Shown piece by piece: positions 1 to 8,220 of a stretch of DNA of 64,000 bases. The notes beneath the pieces were generated by a model. That model searched no databases. It was not told the origin of the DNA and saw nothing but the letters and a program-made list of their open reading frames with translations. The stretch comes from Uliginosibacterium sp. 31-16. Its GTDB lineage: Bacteria; Pseudomonadota; Gammaproteobacteria; Burkholderiales; Rhodocyclaceae. The stretch lies in the NCBI RefSeq assembly GCF_030730865.1, contig NZ_JAVALZ010000001.1:1116001-1180000 (forward strand), written 5' to 3'. A program made the translations under genes and the position numbers. The stretch's first letter is position 1; the number at the start of each line of letters is the position of its first letter.

Positions 1-1
1 A

Positions 2-52
2 TGGGCGGTGCGCTGTGGTGCGCGCGAATCGGTGAAAATGGCGGCGGGGTAG
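2..52 (+). CDS. Possible 3' end of an upstream gene
   Basis: Frame 2 is open from the window edge to a TAG at 50-52, giving a tail that ends VKMAAG. The next gene starts 25 bases later on the same strand. With only 16 codons nothing can be said about function, and the open frame may be chance in GC-rich DNA. Confidence 0.25.
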   Translation, partial: WAVRCGARESVKMAAG

Positions 53-76
53 TCAGGCACCGGAGAGGCAGCAGGC

Positions 77-790
77 ATGGCAAATTATCAGACGAGCGAC
101 AAGGCGTTCCAGCCGAAACCCGACAAGGGGTCGGGCGAGTGGTGTTCGGTGCCGACTACGCTGGAAGCACGTGCCTACAAACAGGCCATCCAGCTGGCGT
201 TGCGCGTCGATGAGGTTGAGTTGCGTGTCGGGCGCGAGGCTGTGGCCCACATGCGCCACTATCTGGACAACACCGGCACCGATCTGCAACTTGATCTGGC
301 CGAGCTGATGCAGCGTTCCAGTTCGGTGCGCAAGTTCTACGCTGCCGAGCTGGCGCAGGCGCAGGCTTTCTGCGAAACCCTGGCGCCGGGCCGGCATACG
401 CTCAATTCAACGGCTCCGCAGGCGGGCTATTTTCTCGACATGGCGACCGAGCGTGGCCTGCAGTACGGGATCGGCGGCTACTCCTGCTGGGGGCAGGGCA
501 CGGTCGAAATCGTCACGACCCGCCAGAATCTGCGTCGCCACAGTCTGGATTTCGAGTTTCATTTCTTTGACCGCTACAACTGGGATAGCGGCAAGAAATT
601 CAAGATCAGCAACTGGGTCGAGGTCGAAGACGAATTCATGCAGCAATTTCACCAGCAATGTCTGGCGAAAGAATTCGACATCAAAGGCATGACCCGCAAC
701 CGGGTCGTCTGGGAGGCGGCACAGCGTGCAGCACCGGCCCCCGCTACCGCCAGACCGCCGAGCAGGAATCCCTTCGATGCGCTGAAGTAG
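77..790 (+). CDS. Unassigned protein, possible effector-type domain
   Basis: This 237-residue protein has no signal peptide and no membrane segment. The N-terminal 140 residues are helical and charged. The C-terminal half holds an aromatic-rich block (FHFFDRYNWD near residue 164, then DEFMQQFHQQ near 190). I recall similar DRYNWD...EF(M/x)xxFHxQ blocks at the ends of secretion-associated effectors in Burkholderia-like bacteria, but cannot verify this. The tail is Pro/Ala-rich. The ATG at 77 has a purine-rich AGGCAGCAGG stretch just upstream. The gene before it lies outside the window, so operon context is missing. A dispersed-repeat copy follows directly. Confidence 0.6.
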   Translation: MANYQTSDKAFQPKPDKGSGEWCSVPTTLEARAYKQAIQLALRVDEVELRVGREAVAHMRHYLDNTGTDLQLDLAELMQRSSSVRKFYAAELAQAQAFCETLAPGRHTLNSTAPQAGYFLDMATERGLQYGIGGYSCWGQGTVEIVTTRQNLRRHSLDFEFHFFDRYNWDSGKKFKISNWVEVEDEFMQQFHQQCLAKEFDIKGMTRNRVVWEAAQRAAPAPATARPPSRNPFDALK

Positions 791-905
791 TGTGCTGGAG
801 ACCCGCTTGCAGCAAGGATCTTTGGCATGGCATGCCTGAAACCCTTGCTGCGTATTGCTGAGCGACAATGCATGCTGAAGACCAAGCCCGCATGCGGCTC
901 TCAGG
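791..905. repeat. Dispersed intergenic repeat, copy 1
   Basis: Holds GGCATGGCATGCC, CTTGCTGCGTATTGCTG and CCGCATGCGGCTCT, the signature blocks of the repeat family seen in most gaps here. Its right end overlaps the stop region of mtgA on the minus strand. Confidence 0.65.
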
Positions 906-1593
906 GCACCTCTGAATATTGCATGCGGCTCTGTACCCGCGCGGCGTGAGCGGCCAAACGGGGCGAAAAGCTTTTCTCGTACTTGCGCGGGTTGGGCAGC
1001 ATAACCGCCAGGCGTGCCGCCTGCGCCGGCGCGAGCTGGCCCGCGCCGATGCCGTAATAGCGCCGTGCAGCGGCCTCGGCGCCGAAGATGCCGTTGCCCC
1101 ACTCCACCGAGTTCAGATACACCTCGAGGATGCGCCGCTTGTCCCACAGGCTTTCGATCATCAGCGTGATGATGGCCTCCTCCGCCTTGCGGACATAGCT
1201 GCGCGAAGGACTGAGGAACAGGTTCTTGGCCAGTTGCTGGCTGATCGTCGAGCCGCCGGCTACGGCCTTGCCTTTTTTCTGGTTCTTTTCCATGGCTTTC
1301 TGGATGCCGTCCCAGTCGAAGCCGTCGTGATCGACGAAACTGTCGTCTTCAGCCGCCACCACGGCGCGCTTCAGGTGCACCGAGATCCTGGCGTACGGCT
1401 GCCACTGGCGTTTGAGCTGTGCGTCCGGATTCTTCTGGCGCAGTTCGCCCAGCCGGATCTGCATGAAACTGGTTTCGCCAGGGTCGAACCATTTCCACCA
1501 CAGCACCCAGCCCAGCAGCCACAGGTGCCAGGCGAGGATGAACAGCAGCAGGGCGACAAGGATGCGGCGTGACCAGAGGGCCAGCGTCTTCAT
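901..1593 (-). CDS. mtgA: Monofunctional peptidoglycan transglycosylase MtgA
   Basis: A glycosyltransferase family 51 enzyme that polymerises lipid II into glycan strands on the periplasmic side of the inner membrane. The 230 residues match the family length. One N-terminal membrane anchor spans about residues 10-33. The catalytic block AAEDDSFVDHDGF places the general base at Glu82. The second conserved block GGSTISQQLAKNLFL lies at 113-127, and ESLWDKRRILEVYLN follows. There is no transpeptidase domain, hence monofunctional. I chose the ATG at 1593 because the frame upstream of it is not family-like. The last codons (SEVP) lie in a dispersed repeat. The gene is divergent from the DUF4914 gene. 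Confidence 0.93.
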   Translation of the reverse strand: MKTLALWSRRILVALLLFILAWHLWLLGWVLWWKWFDPGETSFMQIRLGELRQKNPDAQLKRQWQPYARISVHLKRAVVAAEDDSFVDHDGFDWDGIQKAMEKNQKKGKAVAGGSTISQQLAKNLFLSPSRSYVRKAEEAIITLMIESLWDKRRILEVYLNSVEWGNGIFGAEAAARRYYGIGAGQLAPAQAARLAVMLPNPRKYEKSFSPRLAAHAARVQSRMQYSEVP

Positions 1594-1805
1594 GATGTGC
1601 AGGGGTCGGAAAGTCTGGCGCGCAGCTTCGCAGAGCCCGACCCGCAGGGCAAGAGGCACGACCTGTTGCGTGTGCGCAGCAAGGGGGACCCAGATCAACA
1701 ACTTCGCGCCAACTCCCTGTATCCTTGCGGGTTTCCCCTAGTAAGCCAGGCGTCCCTGCTTTGGCCTCGATAACGTTTTGTCGGGCTTTGCCGCCCTTGC
1801 CGACC

Positions 1806-3764
1806 ATGACTCAAGCGATCAAATCCATCGATTTCAAGAATGACTGGCCCAAGCTGGGCTTGCCGCCGCACGTCATTGAAGTGCTGAGCGCCGCGCCTGC
1901 CATCTACGTGGCCGAGCACCGTGAAGACCTGCTCAACTGGGCGCTGAACCGCGTACCGGGCGAGACCGACTGGCGTCACGGCAACCGCGAGGACAAGGGC
2001 GAAATCGAAGTCGGTTTCGACGTGCCGGGCAAGGGCTACATTGCCGAAGCCACCGTGACCAAGGCGCGCAACGGCATCGCCATCAACTTCATCGATCCGA
2101 AAATGCGCCGCCGCGATCCGGACGCGATGGTCATCGGCGACAAGCTGCCGACCGACAAGCCCACCTATCAGGAACGCTTCGGCGAGAGCTTCGACAAGAT
2201 GCGCCAGAAGACCCTGGACTGGCTCAAGACCCAGGAACTGATCGTGGTGCCGTTCTATGCTGGCCCCGACGAACTGGGCTATGGCGCATTGGCCATCGTG
2301 CCGAAAGCCTCGGCTTTCTTCGCTGGCGCACTGGCTGACCTGCAGGGCATGATCGCCAACAGCGCCGTGCCGGCAAACTTCAAGCTCTCCGGCGGCGTGA
2401 TCTTCATTGCCCCGCCCTTCCGCCACACCCACTTCGACGGCAAGCAGGTCGTGGTGCATGCGCGCAGCGAGACCCATCAGGAAGTCTTCGCCTACAACCT
2501 GTATCCCGGCCCGTCCGCCAAGAAAGGCGTGTACTCGCTGCTGCTGGATATCGGCGAGCGCGAAGGCTGGACCACCAACCACTGCGCTGCCGTTGGCGTG
2601 GTCACCCCGTACGACAATCAGACCATCATCATGCACGAAGGCGCCTCGGGCGGCGGCAAGAGCGAGATGACCGAGCACGTGCACCGCATGGAAGACGGCC
2701 GTCTGCTGCTGGGCAAGAACGTCGTGACCGGCGAGCAACGCACCCTGAACCTGCCGGAAGCCTGTCATCTGAACCCGATGGCCGACGACATGGCTTGCGC
2801 TCACCCGCACTACAACGAAGGCCAGACCAAGCTCAACATCAAGGATGCAGAAGCCGGCTGGTTCGTGCGCGTGGACCACATCAAAGGCTACGGTACCGAC
2901 CCGCATCTGGAGCGTCTGGTGATGCATCCGGAGCGCCCGCTGATTTTCCTGAACCACTACATCGTGCCCGGCGGTCAGGCCCTGCTGTGGGAACACATCG
3001 AGGACGCCCCGGGCAAGCCCTGCCCGAACCCGCGCCTGATCATTCCGCGCGACATGGTGCATGACGTGCAGGACGGACCGGTGGCCGTGAACATCCGCAG
3101 TTTCGGCGTGCGCTGCCCGCCCACCCACAAGGACAGCCAGCTCTACGGCATCCTCGGTATGCTCCACATCCTCAGCCCGGCGCTGGCCTGGCTGTGGCGT
3201 CTGGCTGCGCCGCGCGGCCACGCCAATCCGTCGATTCAGGATTCCGCTGCGGGCGGCATGCAGTGCGAAGGCGTGGGCTCCTACTGGGCCTTCTGTACCG
3301 GTCGCCGCGTTGATCAGGCCAACCTGTTGCTGCGCCAGATCGTCGCCAACACCGAAACCCGTCACGTCCTGATTCCGAACCAGAACATCGGTGCCTGGCA
3401 TGTCGGTTTCATGTCCGAGTGGGTGGCCCGCGAATATCTGGCTCGCCGTGGCTCGGCACGTTTCCACCGCGAACAGCTGGTGGAGTCGCCGTGTTCCCTG
3501 CTTGGCTATGTGCCGCGCCAGATGAAGGTTGAAGGTTCGATGATCCCGCCGGTGTTGCTGCATGTGCAGAGCCAGCTGGAGGGTGGCGCCGAGGTCTTCG
3601 AGCATGGCGCGAAGATGTGGCGCGAATTCTTCCATCGTGAACTTGCTCCCTTCCTGACGCCGGACCTCGACCCGCTGGGCCGCAAGATCATCCAGGCCTG
3701 TCTGGACGATGCTTCGCAAGAGGATTACTGGAAGCTGATTCCGCACCAGATGTTCAAGGAATGA
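1806..3764 (+). CDS. DUF4914 protein, PEP carboxykinase-like
   Basis: A 652-residue protein that I recognise as the DUF4914 family, whose core resembles the PEP carboxykinase / HPr kinase nucleotide-binding fold. A P-loop is visible at residues 278-287 (EGASGGGKSE). Later conserved stretches include NPMADDMACAHPHYNEGQTKLN, given here only in outline, and PLIFLNHYIVPGG. The reaction has not been shown; a phospho-transfer role at the PEP/oxaloacetate node or a protein kinase role are both possible. The ATG at 1806 lacks a good ribosome-binding site; an in-frame TTG at 1725 would add 27 unlikely residues. It lies 138 bases before a PPi-dependent phosphofructokinase on the same strand, which suggests a glycolytic or gluconeogenic setting. 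Confidence 0.8.
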   Translation: MTQAIKSIDFKNDWPKLGLPPHVIEVLSAAPAIYVAEHREDLLNWALNRVPGETDWRHGNREDKGEIEVGFDVPGKGYIAEATVTKARNGIAINFIDPKMRRRDPDAMVIGDKLPTDKPTYQERFGESFDKMRQKTLDWLKTQELIVVPFYAGPDELGYGALAIVPKASAFFAGALADLQGMIANSAVPANFKLSGGVIFIAPPFRHTHFDGKQVVVHARSETHQEVFAYNLYPGPSAKKGVYSLLLDIGEREGWTTNHCAAVGVVTPYDNQTIIMHEGASGGGKSEMTEHVHRMEDGRLLLGKNVVTGEQRTLNLPEACHLNPMADDMACAHPHYNEGQTKLNIKDAEAGWFVRVDHIKGYGTDPHLERLVMHPERPLIFLNHYIVPGGQALLWEHIEDAPGKPCPNPRLIIPRDMVHDVQDGPVAVNIRSFGVRCPPTHKDSQLYGILGMLHILSPALAWLWRLAAPRGHANPSIQDSAAGGMQCEGVGSYWAFCTGRRVDQANLLLRQIVANTETRHVLIPNQNIGAWHVGFMSEWVAREYLARRGSARFHREQLVESPCSLLGYVPRQMKVEGSMIPPVLLHVQSQLEGGAEVFEHGAKMWREFFHRELAPFLTPDLDPLGRKIIQACLDDASQEDYWKLIPHQMFKE

Positions 3765-3831
3765 CGCGGGTTTGCAGACGCAGCTCAAGCCTGCCTGCAC
3801 AGCCGGGATGCCATGTGTAAGCGTCCCGGTT

Positions 3832-3872
3832 TAAAATAGTCCCATCTCTACAGCCGGCTCTGCCGGCTGTTT
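3832..3872 (+). promoter_or_regulatory. -10-like box and hairpin before the PPi-PFK gene
   Basis: TAAAAT at 3832-3837 resembles a sigma-70 -10 box, with no clear -35. It is followed by a perfect 9-bp stem (ACAGCCGGC, loop TCT, GCCGGCTGT) at 3850-3870 and two more T. The hairpin could be a leader structure or the weak terminator of the DUF4914 gene. Confidence 0.35.
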
Positions 3873-3902
3873 CATATCCGGAATTCCACGAAAGAGCCCG
3901 TC

Positions 3903-5615
3903 ATGAGCACACTCGCCACCCAGCTTGAGCAGATGGAAAGTCATCGCTCCGTCTTCGAGAACGAAGTCCGCAACCTGCCCCTGCCGGTGTGCAAGTCCTT
4001 CGGCCCGGCCGCGGCGCCGCAGGCGCTGGCCTTCGCCAGCAAAGGCGAGGTTCTCACCACACGGGATTCCGCCACCGTTGCTGCCCGCTTTCCGCAGAGC
4101 GTCGCCGCCTCCGGCAATGCCGTGCTGCGCGCCGCAGGCGCTGCTGCCGCGCGCGTTACCGGCAAGTGCGTGGCCGCTCTGTTCTCTGGCGGCCCGGCTG
4201 CGGGCGGTCACAATGTGCTGTGTGGCCTGAAGAAGATGCTTGGTGCCGACAACACGCTGTTCGGCGTGAAGGGTGGCCCCAAGGGCCTGCTGCAAGGCAA
4301 GCTGTTCGAGATTACCGATGCCGACGCCGCCAGCATCCTGAATACCGGCGGTTTCGACTTCCTCGGCACCGACCGCACCAAGATCAAGACGGCCGAGCAG
4401 TTCGAGCAGGTCAGACAGACCTGCATCGCCCACAATCTGGACGCCATCGTCATCATCGGCGGCGATGATTCCAACACCAATGCCGCACTCCTCGCCGAGT
4501 TCCTGTACACCGGCATCAAGGCCGATGGCTCGGGCGTACAGGTGATCGGCGCGCCGAAGACCATTGACGGCGATCTGCAGGTGTCGGGACTGCTGCCGAT
4601 CTCCTTCGGCTTCGACACGGCCACGCGCATCTACGCCGAGCTCGCCGGCAACATCCTGCAGGACACCCGCTCCTCGCTGAAGTACTGGCATTTCATCAAG
4701 CTGATGGGGCGCTCTGCCTCGCACGTCACGCTGGAAGTCGCCCTGCAGGTGAAGCCGGCCGTGGCCCTGATCTCGGAAGAGGTTGCCGCAAAGAAAATGT
4801 CACTCGGTGCCATCGTCGACCAGATCGCGAATGCCGTCATTGATCGCTACAAGAACAAGGGCCTCAAGCATGGTGTGGTGCTGGTGCCCGAAGGCCTGAT
4901 CGAGTTCATTCCGGAGATGAATGCGCTGATCGCCGAGCTCAATGATCTGGTCGCGCATCACGTCGATGCGTTTGCCGCACTGGCCGCAGAGGCCCGCCCA
5001 GCCTTTGTTGCCGCCAAACTCTCGGCAGCCAGCGCAGTACTGTTTGCCTCCCTGCCGGGCTATATCGTCAACATGCTGCTGGCCGAGCGCGATTCTCACG
5101 GCAACCTGCAGGTCTCGCTGATCCCGACCGAACAGTTGCTGATCGACATGACCCGTGCCCGCCTCAAGGAAATCGCTCCGGACGTGCCTTTCGGCAGCCA
5201 TCACCACTTCTTTGGCTACGAAGGCCGCTGCGGCGCGCCGACTCTGTTCGACGCGGCTTACACCTACAACCTTGGTCTCACCGTTGGTGCCCTGATCCTC
5301 GACGGCCGCACCGGGTACATGGCCAGCGTTTCCGGCCTGAGTGATGGCGGCGAGCCGCTGGCCATTCCGCTGACCGGGCTGATCAACGTCGAACGCCGTC
5401 ACGGCCAGGACGAATACGTGATCGAGAAGGCGCTGGTACGTCTGGATGCGCCATCCATGCAGTTCTTCAGTGCCCGCCGCGCCGCCTGGGCGGCCGACGA
5501 CCTCTTTGCTTCCCCCGGTCCGCGCCAGCTGTGGGGCCCGGCTGCGCGCCAGATGCCGATGACGGTGGCGCTCAACGACAAGGCCGGGTCGCTGCTGTTC
5601 AAGATCGGCGAATAA
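3903..5615 (+). CDS. pfp: PPi-dependent 6-phosphofructokinase (long form)
   Basis: Diphosphate:fructose-6-phosphate 1-phosphotransferase, which reversibly makes fructose 1,6-bisphosphate using pyrophosphate instead of ATP. At 570 residues it belongs to the long clade with plant PFP and spirochaete enzymes. The nucleotide/PPi loop reads GGDDS at 186-190; Asp189 in place of Gly is the classic mark of PPi use. PKTIDGD at 218-224 gives Lys219, the second PPi determinant, and the catalytic TID. MGRSASH is at 268-274 and the sugar-phosphate motif YEGR lies near the C-terminus. The enzyme works in both glycolysis and gluconeogenesis. A strong terminator follows. Confidence 0.92.
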   Translation: MSTLATQLEQMESHRSVFENEVRNLPLPVCKSFGPAAAPQALAFASKGEVLTTRDSATVAARFPQSVAASGNAVLRAAGAAAARVTGKCVAALFSGGPAAGGHNVLCGLKKMLGADNTLFGVKGGPKGLLQGKLFEITDADAASILNTGGFDFLGTDRTKIKTAEQFEQVRQTCIAHNLDAIVIIGGDDSNTNAALLAEFLYTGIKADGSGVQVIGAPKTIDGDLQVSGLLPISFGFDTATRIYAELAGNILQDTRSSLKYWHFIKLMGRSASHVTLEVALQVKPAVALISEEVAAKKMSLGAIVDQIANAVIDRYKNKGLKHGVVLVPEGLIEFIPEMNALIAELNDLVAHHVDAFAALAAEARPAFVAAKLSAASAVLFASLPGYIVNMLLAERDSHGNLQVSLIPTEQLLIDMTRARLKEIAPDVPFGSHHHFFGYEGRCGAPTLFDAAYTYNLGLTVGALILDGRTGYMASVSGLSDGGEPLAIPLTGLINVERRHGQDEYVIEKALVRLDAPSMQFFSARRAAWAADDLFASPGPRQLWGPAARQMPMTVALNDKAGSLLFKIGE

Positions 5616-5630
5616 GCCGTTTGCTCCGTC

Positions 5631-5662
5631 AAAAAGCCCGTCCATCCCGGACGGGCTTTTTC
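5631..5662 (+). terminator. Intrinsic terminator after the PPi-PFK gene
   Basis: GCCCGTCC / GGACGGGC stem (5636-5643 with 5649-5656), five-base loop, extended by an A-run on the left and a T-run on the right. Confidence 0.9.
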
Positions 5663-5838
5663 ATGTGCCCCTCCTGCAAAAAAACCGTGTGCCAATCGTG
5701 ATATTCCACACGTACGTACCCATCCCGACACCAGCTTTATCAACAGGGTTATGCGAAAATCCGCCTCCTTCGCCTTATCACATAGTCATGTTTTGAGGTG
5801 CTAAGAATTTGAAAAATTTGATAAAACTGGAGTAATTG

Positions 5839-7956
5839 ATGTCTGGTATGCCTGTGCTGATAAATGCGCGCCGCCTGTTGATACTCAGCCTGATCGGCCT
5901 GACGGCTTGTGGTGGTGGCGGTGGAGGAGGAGGTGGTGGAACGGGCACAGGCAGCAGCGGAGGCAGTTCCGGCAGCTCAAGCGGGGGGAGCAGTAGCGGG
6001 CCGATTGCGGACTATGCCGTCGGTGGCAGTCTCAGTCTTTACTCGGGCAGCCTTGGAGGCTACGGCTTTGCCAATGGCAGCGGCAGCAGCGCCCGTTTCG
6101 ACGAGGCCTATGCCATCGCACGTGATGCTGCGACAGGCGACATGTATGTGGCGGATTATTTTTCGCATACGATCCGCAAGGTGAGCTCTGCAGGTGTGGC
6201 GAGCACGTTCGCCGGGAAGGCGTACTACAAGGGCCATATCGACGGCAGTGCCACGAGCGCTCGCTTCAGCGGCCCGGCGGGTGTTGCCTTCAGCAATGGC
6301 ACACTCTACGTGGCCGACATGGACGATCACACCGTCCGCAAGATCAGCAATGATGTGGTGTCTACTCTCGCCGGCAGTACCGGGGTTGCTGGAAACAGCG
6401 ATGGCAGCGGTACGGCAGCACGCTTCAATACGCCGCGCGGTCTGGCCGTCGACAGTTTCGGCAACCTTTTCGTCACCGACACCGACAGCCATACCATTCG
6501 CAAGATCACCGGGACCGGAGTGTCCACCTTTGCCGGCTCGGCAGGTCTCAGCGGTGTTGTCGATGGAGCCGGCAGCAGCGCGCGCTTTTCAAGTCCACGC
6601 GCAATAACCGTCGACGGCAGCAACAATCTCTACGTCGGCGATTACAGCGGTATTCGCAAGATTACCGCGGCGGGCGCCGTCACCACAGCGACATCCATGA
6701 TGGCACTGGTCACCGCTGGTTGTAGCGGCACCATCTCCGCTCTTGCGGTGGACAGCAGCAGCAACCTCTACGTCAGCAACTACAGCCGTATCTGCAAGGT
6801 TGCCAGCAATGGGACCGTGACCCTTCTGGCTGGCAATGGCGAGTACAACGCCGCCGATGGCACGGGCTCTGCGGCAAGTGTTTACACCATGGGCATGACC
6901 ATCAATGCGGCAGGCGATACCCTTTACCTCGCCGACAACTATGCGGTGCGCCAGCTGGCTATCACAACCGGGGTTGTCACCAGCCTGGCTGGCAAGGGTT
7001 TTGGCAACCGCTATGGTCATCTTGATGGGGCCGTGGCCAGCGCCCAGTACAAGCAGCCTTACGGTATCGCGGCAGATGCTACGGGTCGCTTGATCGTGGC
7101 TGATCTCGATAACAGCGTGGTGCGTCGCATCGACAGCGGTACGGTGAGCACTCTGGCAGGTACGCCGGGTACGTATTTCAGTACCACGGACGGCACCGGC
7201 TCTGCGGCCCGCTTCTACCTTCCCACCGCGGTGGCGACCGATACCGCCGGCAACGCTTACGTCCTGGATGGCAATGCGGTCCGCAAGATCACGCCGGCTG
7301 GCGTGGTCACGACGCTGGCCGGCAACGCGAGTACCGCCGGCAACGCCGACGCTTCTGGCACAGCTGCGAGCTTCAGAAGCCCGAACGGGTTGACGGTCGA
7401 TGCGGCGGGTAACGTTTTTGTTGCCGACACCGGCAACAACAGCATCCGCAAGATCACGCCGGCTGGCGTCGTCAGTACCTTTGCTGGCAGCACCGCCGGT
7501 CTCACCGGCAGTGTCGATGGCAGTGGCACGGCAGCGCGCTTCAGTTATCCGGCCGATATCATCAGCGATGCCAGCGGCAACCTCTACGTGGCTGATGCCA
7601 ACAATGCAACCGTGCGCAAGATCACCCCGGCAGGCGTGGTCACTACTCTGACGGGAAGTGCCGGTGCCTTCGGCTACATTGACGGAGCCCTGAGCAGCGC
7701 GCGGTTCAATGCGCCGACCAGTATTGCCATTGATGCAGCGAGCAATCTCTATGTTGGAGACTCTCTCGATCTGGTGGTGCGCAAGATTTCAACGGCAGGT
7801 CAGGTCACGACCGTCGTGGGCAGTTCGCGCAATCGCTGGATTGCCGAGCCGGGCGCCGTATCCGGCAATCTGAATGGCCTGCATGCCATGACCGTGATCG
7901 GCAAGAAGCTGTACATGACGACCGAGAACGCGATCCTCGTGACTGATCTGCCCTGA
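5839..7956 (+). CDS. NHL-repeat beta-propeller lipoprotein
   Basis: A 705-residue predicted lipoprotein. Residues 1-24 form a lipoprotein signal ending in the lipobox LTAC (Cys24). A Gly run and a Gly/Ser linker extend to about residue 55. The rest is a chain of roughly ten NHL repeats with recurring units of the type ARF..P.G...D..GNLYVAD...IRKIT.AG.VTTLAG. These fold into beta-propellers and usually serve binding rather than catalysis. The ATG at 5839 is preceded by GGAG six bases upstream; a TTG at 5836 is less likely. It stands alone between two terminators. The ligand is unknown. Confidence 0.85.
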   Translation: MSGMPVLINARRLLILSLIGLTACGGGGGGGGGGTGTGSSGGSSGSSSGGSSSGPIADYAVGGSLSLYSGSLGGYGFANGSGSSARFDEAYAIARDAATGDMYVADYFSHTIRKVSSAGVASTFAGKAYYKGHIDGSATSARFSGPAGVAFSNGTLYVADMDDHTVRKISNDVVSTLAGSTGVAGNSDGSGTAARFNTPRGLAVDSFGNLFVTDTDSHTIRKITGTGVSTFAGSAGLSGVVDGAGSSARFSSPRAITVDGSNNLYVGDYSGIRKITAAGAVTTATSMMALVTAGCSGTISALAVDSSSNLYVSNYSRICKVASNGTVTLLAGNGEYNAADGTGSAASVYTMGMTINAAGDTLYLADNYAVRQLAITTGVVTSLAGKGFGNRYGHLDGAVASAQYKQPYGIAADATGRLIVADLDNSVVRRIDSGTVSTLAGTPGTYFSTTDGTGSAARFYLPTAVATDTAGNAYVLDGNAVRKITPAGVVTTLAGNASTAGNADASGTAASFRSPNGLTVDAAGNVFVADTGNNSIRKITPAGVVSTFAGSTAGLTGSVDGSGTAARFSYPADIISDASGNLYVADANNATVRKITPAGVVTTLTGSAGAFGYIDGALSSARFNAPTSIAIDAASNLYVGDSLDLVVRKISTAGQVTTVVGSSRNRWIAEPGAVSGNLNGLHAMTVIGKKLYMTTENAILVTDLP

Positions 7957-7980
7957 GTCTGCGTGGTTTCGCCCTGCAAA

Positions 7981-8003
7981 GCCCGTCTGCGGACGGGCTT
8001 TTT
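7981..8003 (+). terminator. Intrinsic terminator after the NHL lipoprotein
   Basis: GCCCGTC, loop TGCG, GACGGGC, then TTTTTC (7981-8003). Confidence 0.9.
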
Positions 8004-8005
8004 CT

Positions 8006-8117
8006 TTGCCTGCCCGCCGAGCCGCATGCAGCGGGCGTCTGCAGGTATGCCTGTTGCGCAGCGCCGTCCGGGGCGCTTCTACAGGCAGCACTGTTGCAGA
8101 GGCTCTTCCCATGCAGC
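8006..8117. repeat. Dispersed intergenic repeat, copy 2
   Basis: Begins TTTGCCTGCCCGCCGAGCCG and ends GAGGCTCTTCCCATGC, the opposed arms typical of the family. It fills most of the gap before iorA. Confidence 0.6.
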
Positions 8118-8220
8118 TCTCCGGATACCGCGCCGCACCAACCGGACGCCTTGACCTGTGGCAAGCCGGCCTGTCGGTGCGCGCCTAGAATCCTCAGCAC
8201 CGAATACCAATGGTGCTGAT

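Noticed and set aside
1695-3800. 701-codon open frame on the minus strand
   Set aside because: Antisense shadow of the DUF4914 gene; composition is that of GC-rich reverse frames (His/Arg/Gly/Val-rich) with no family pattern.
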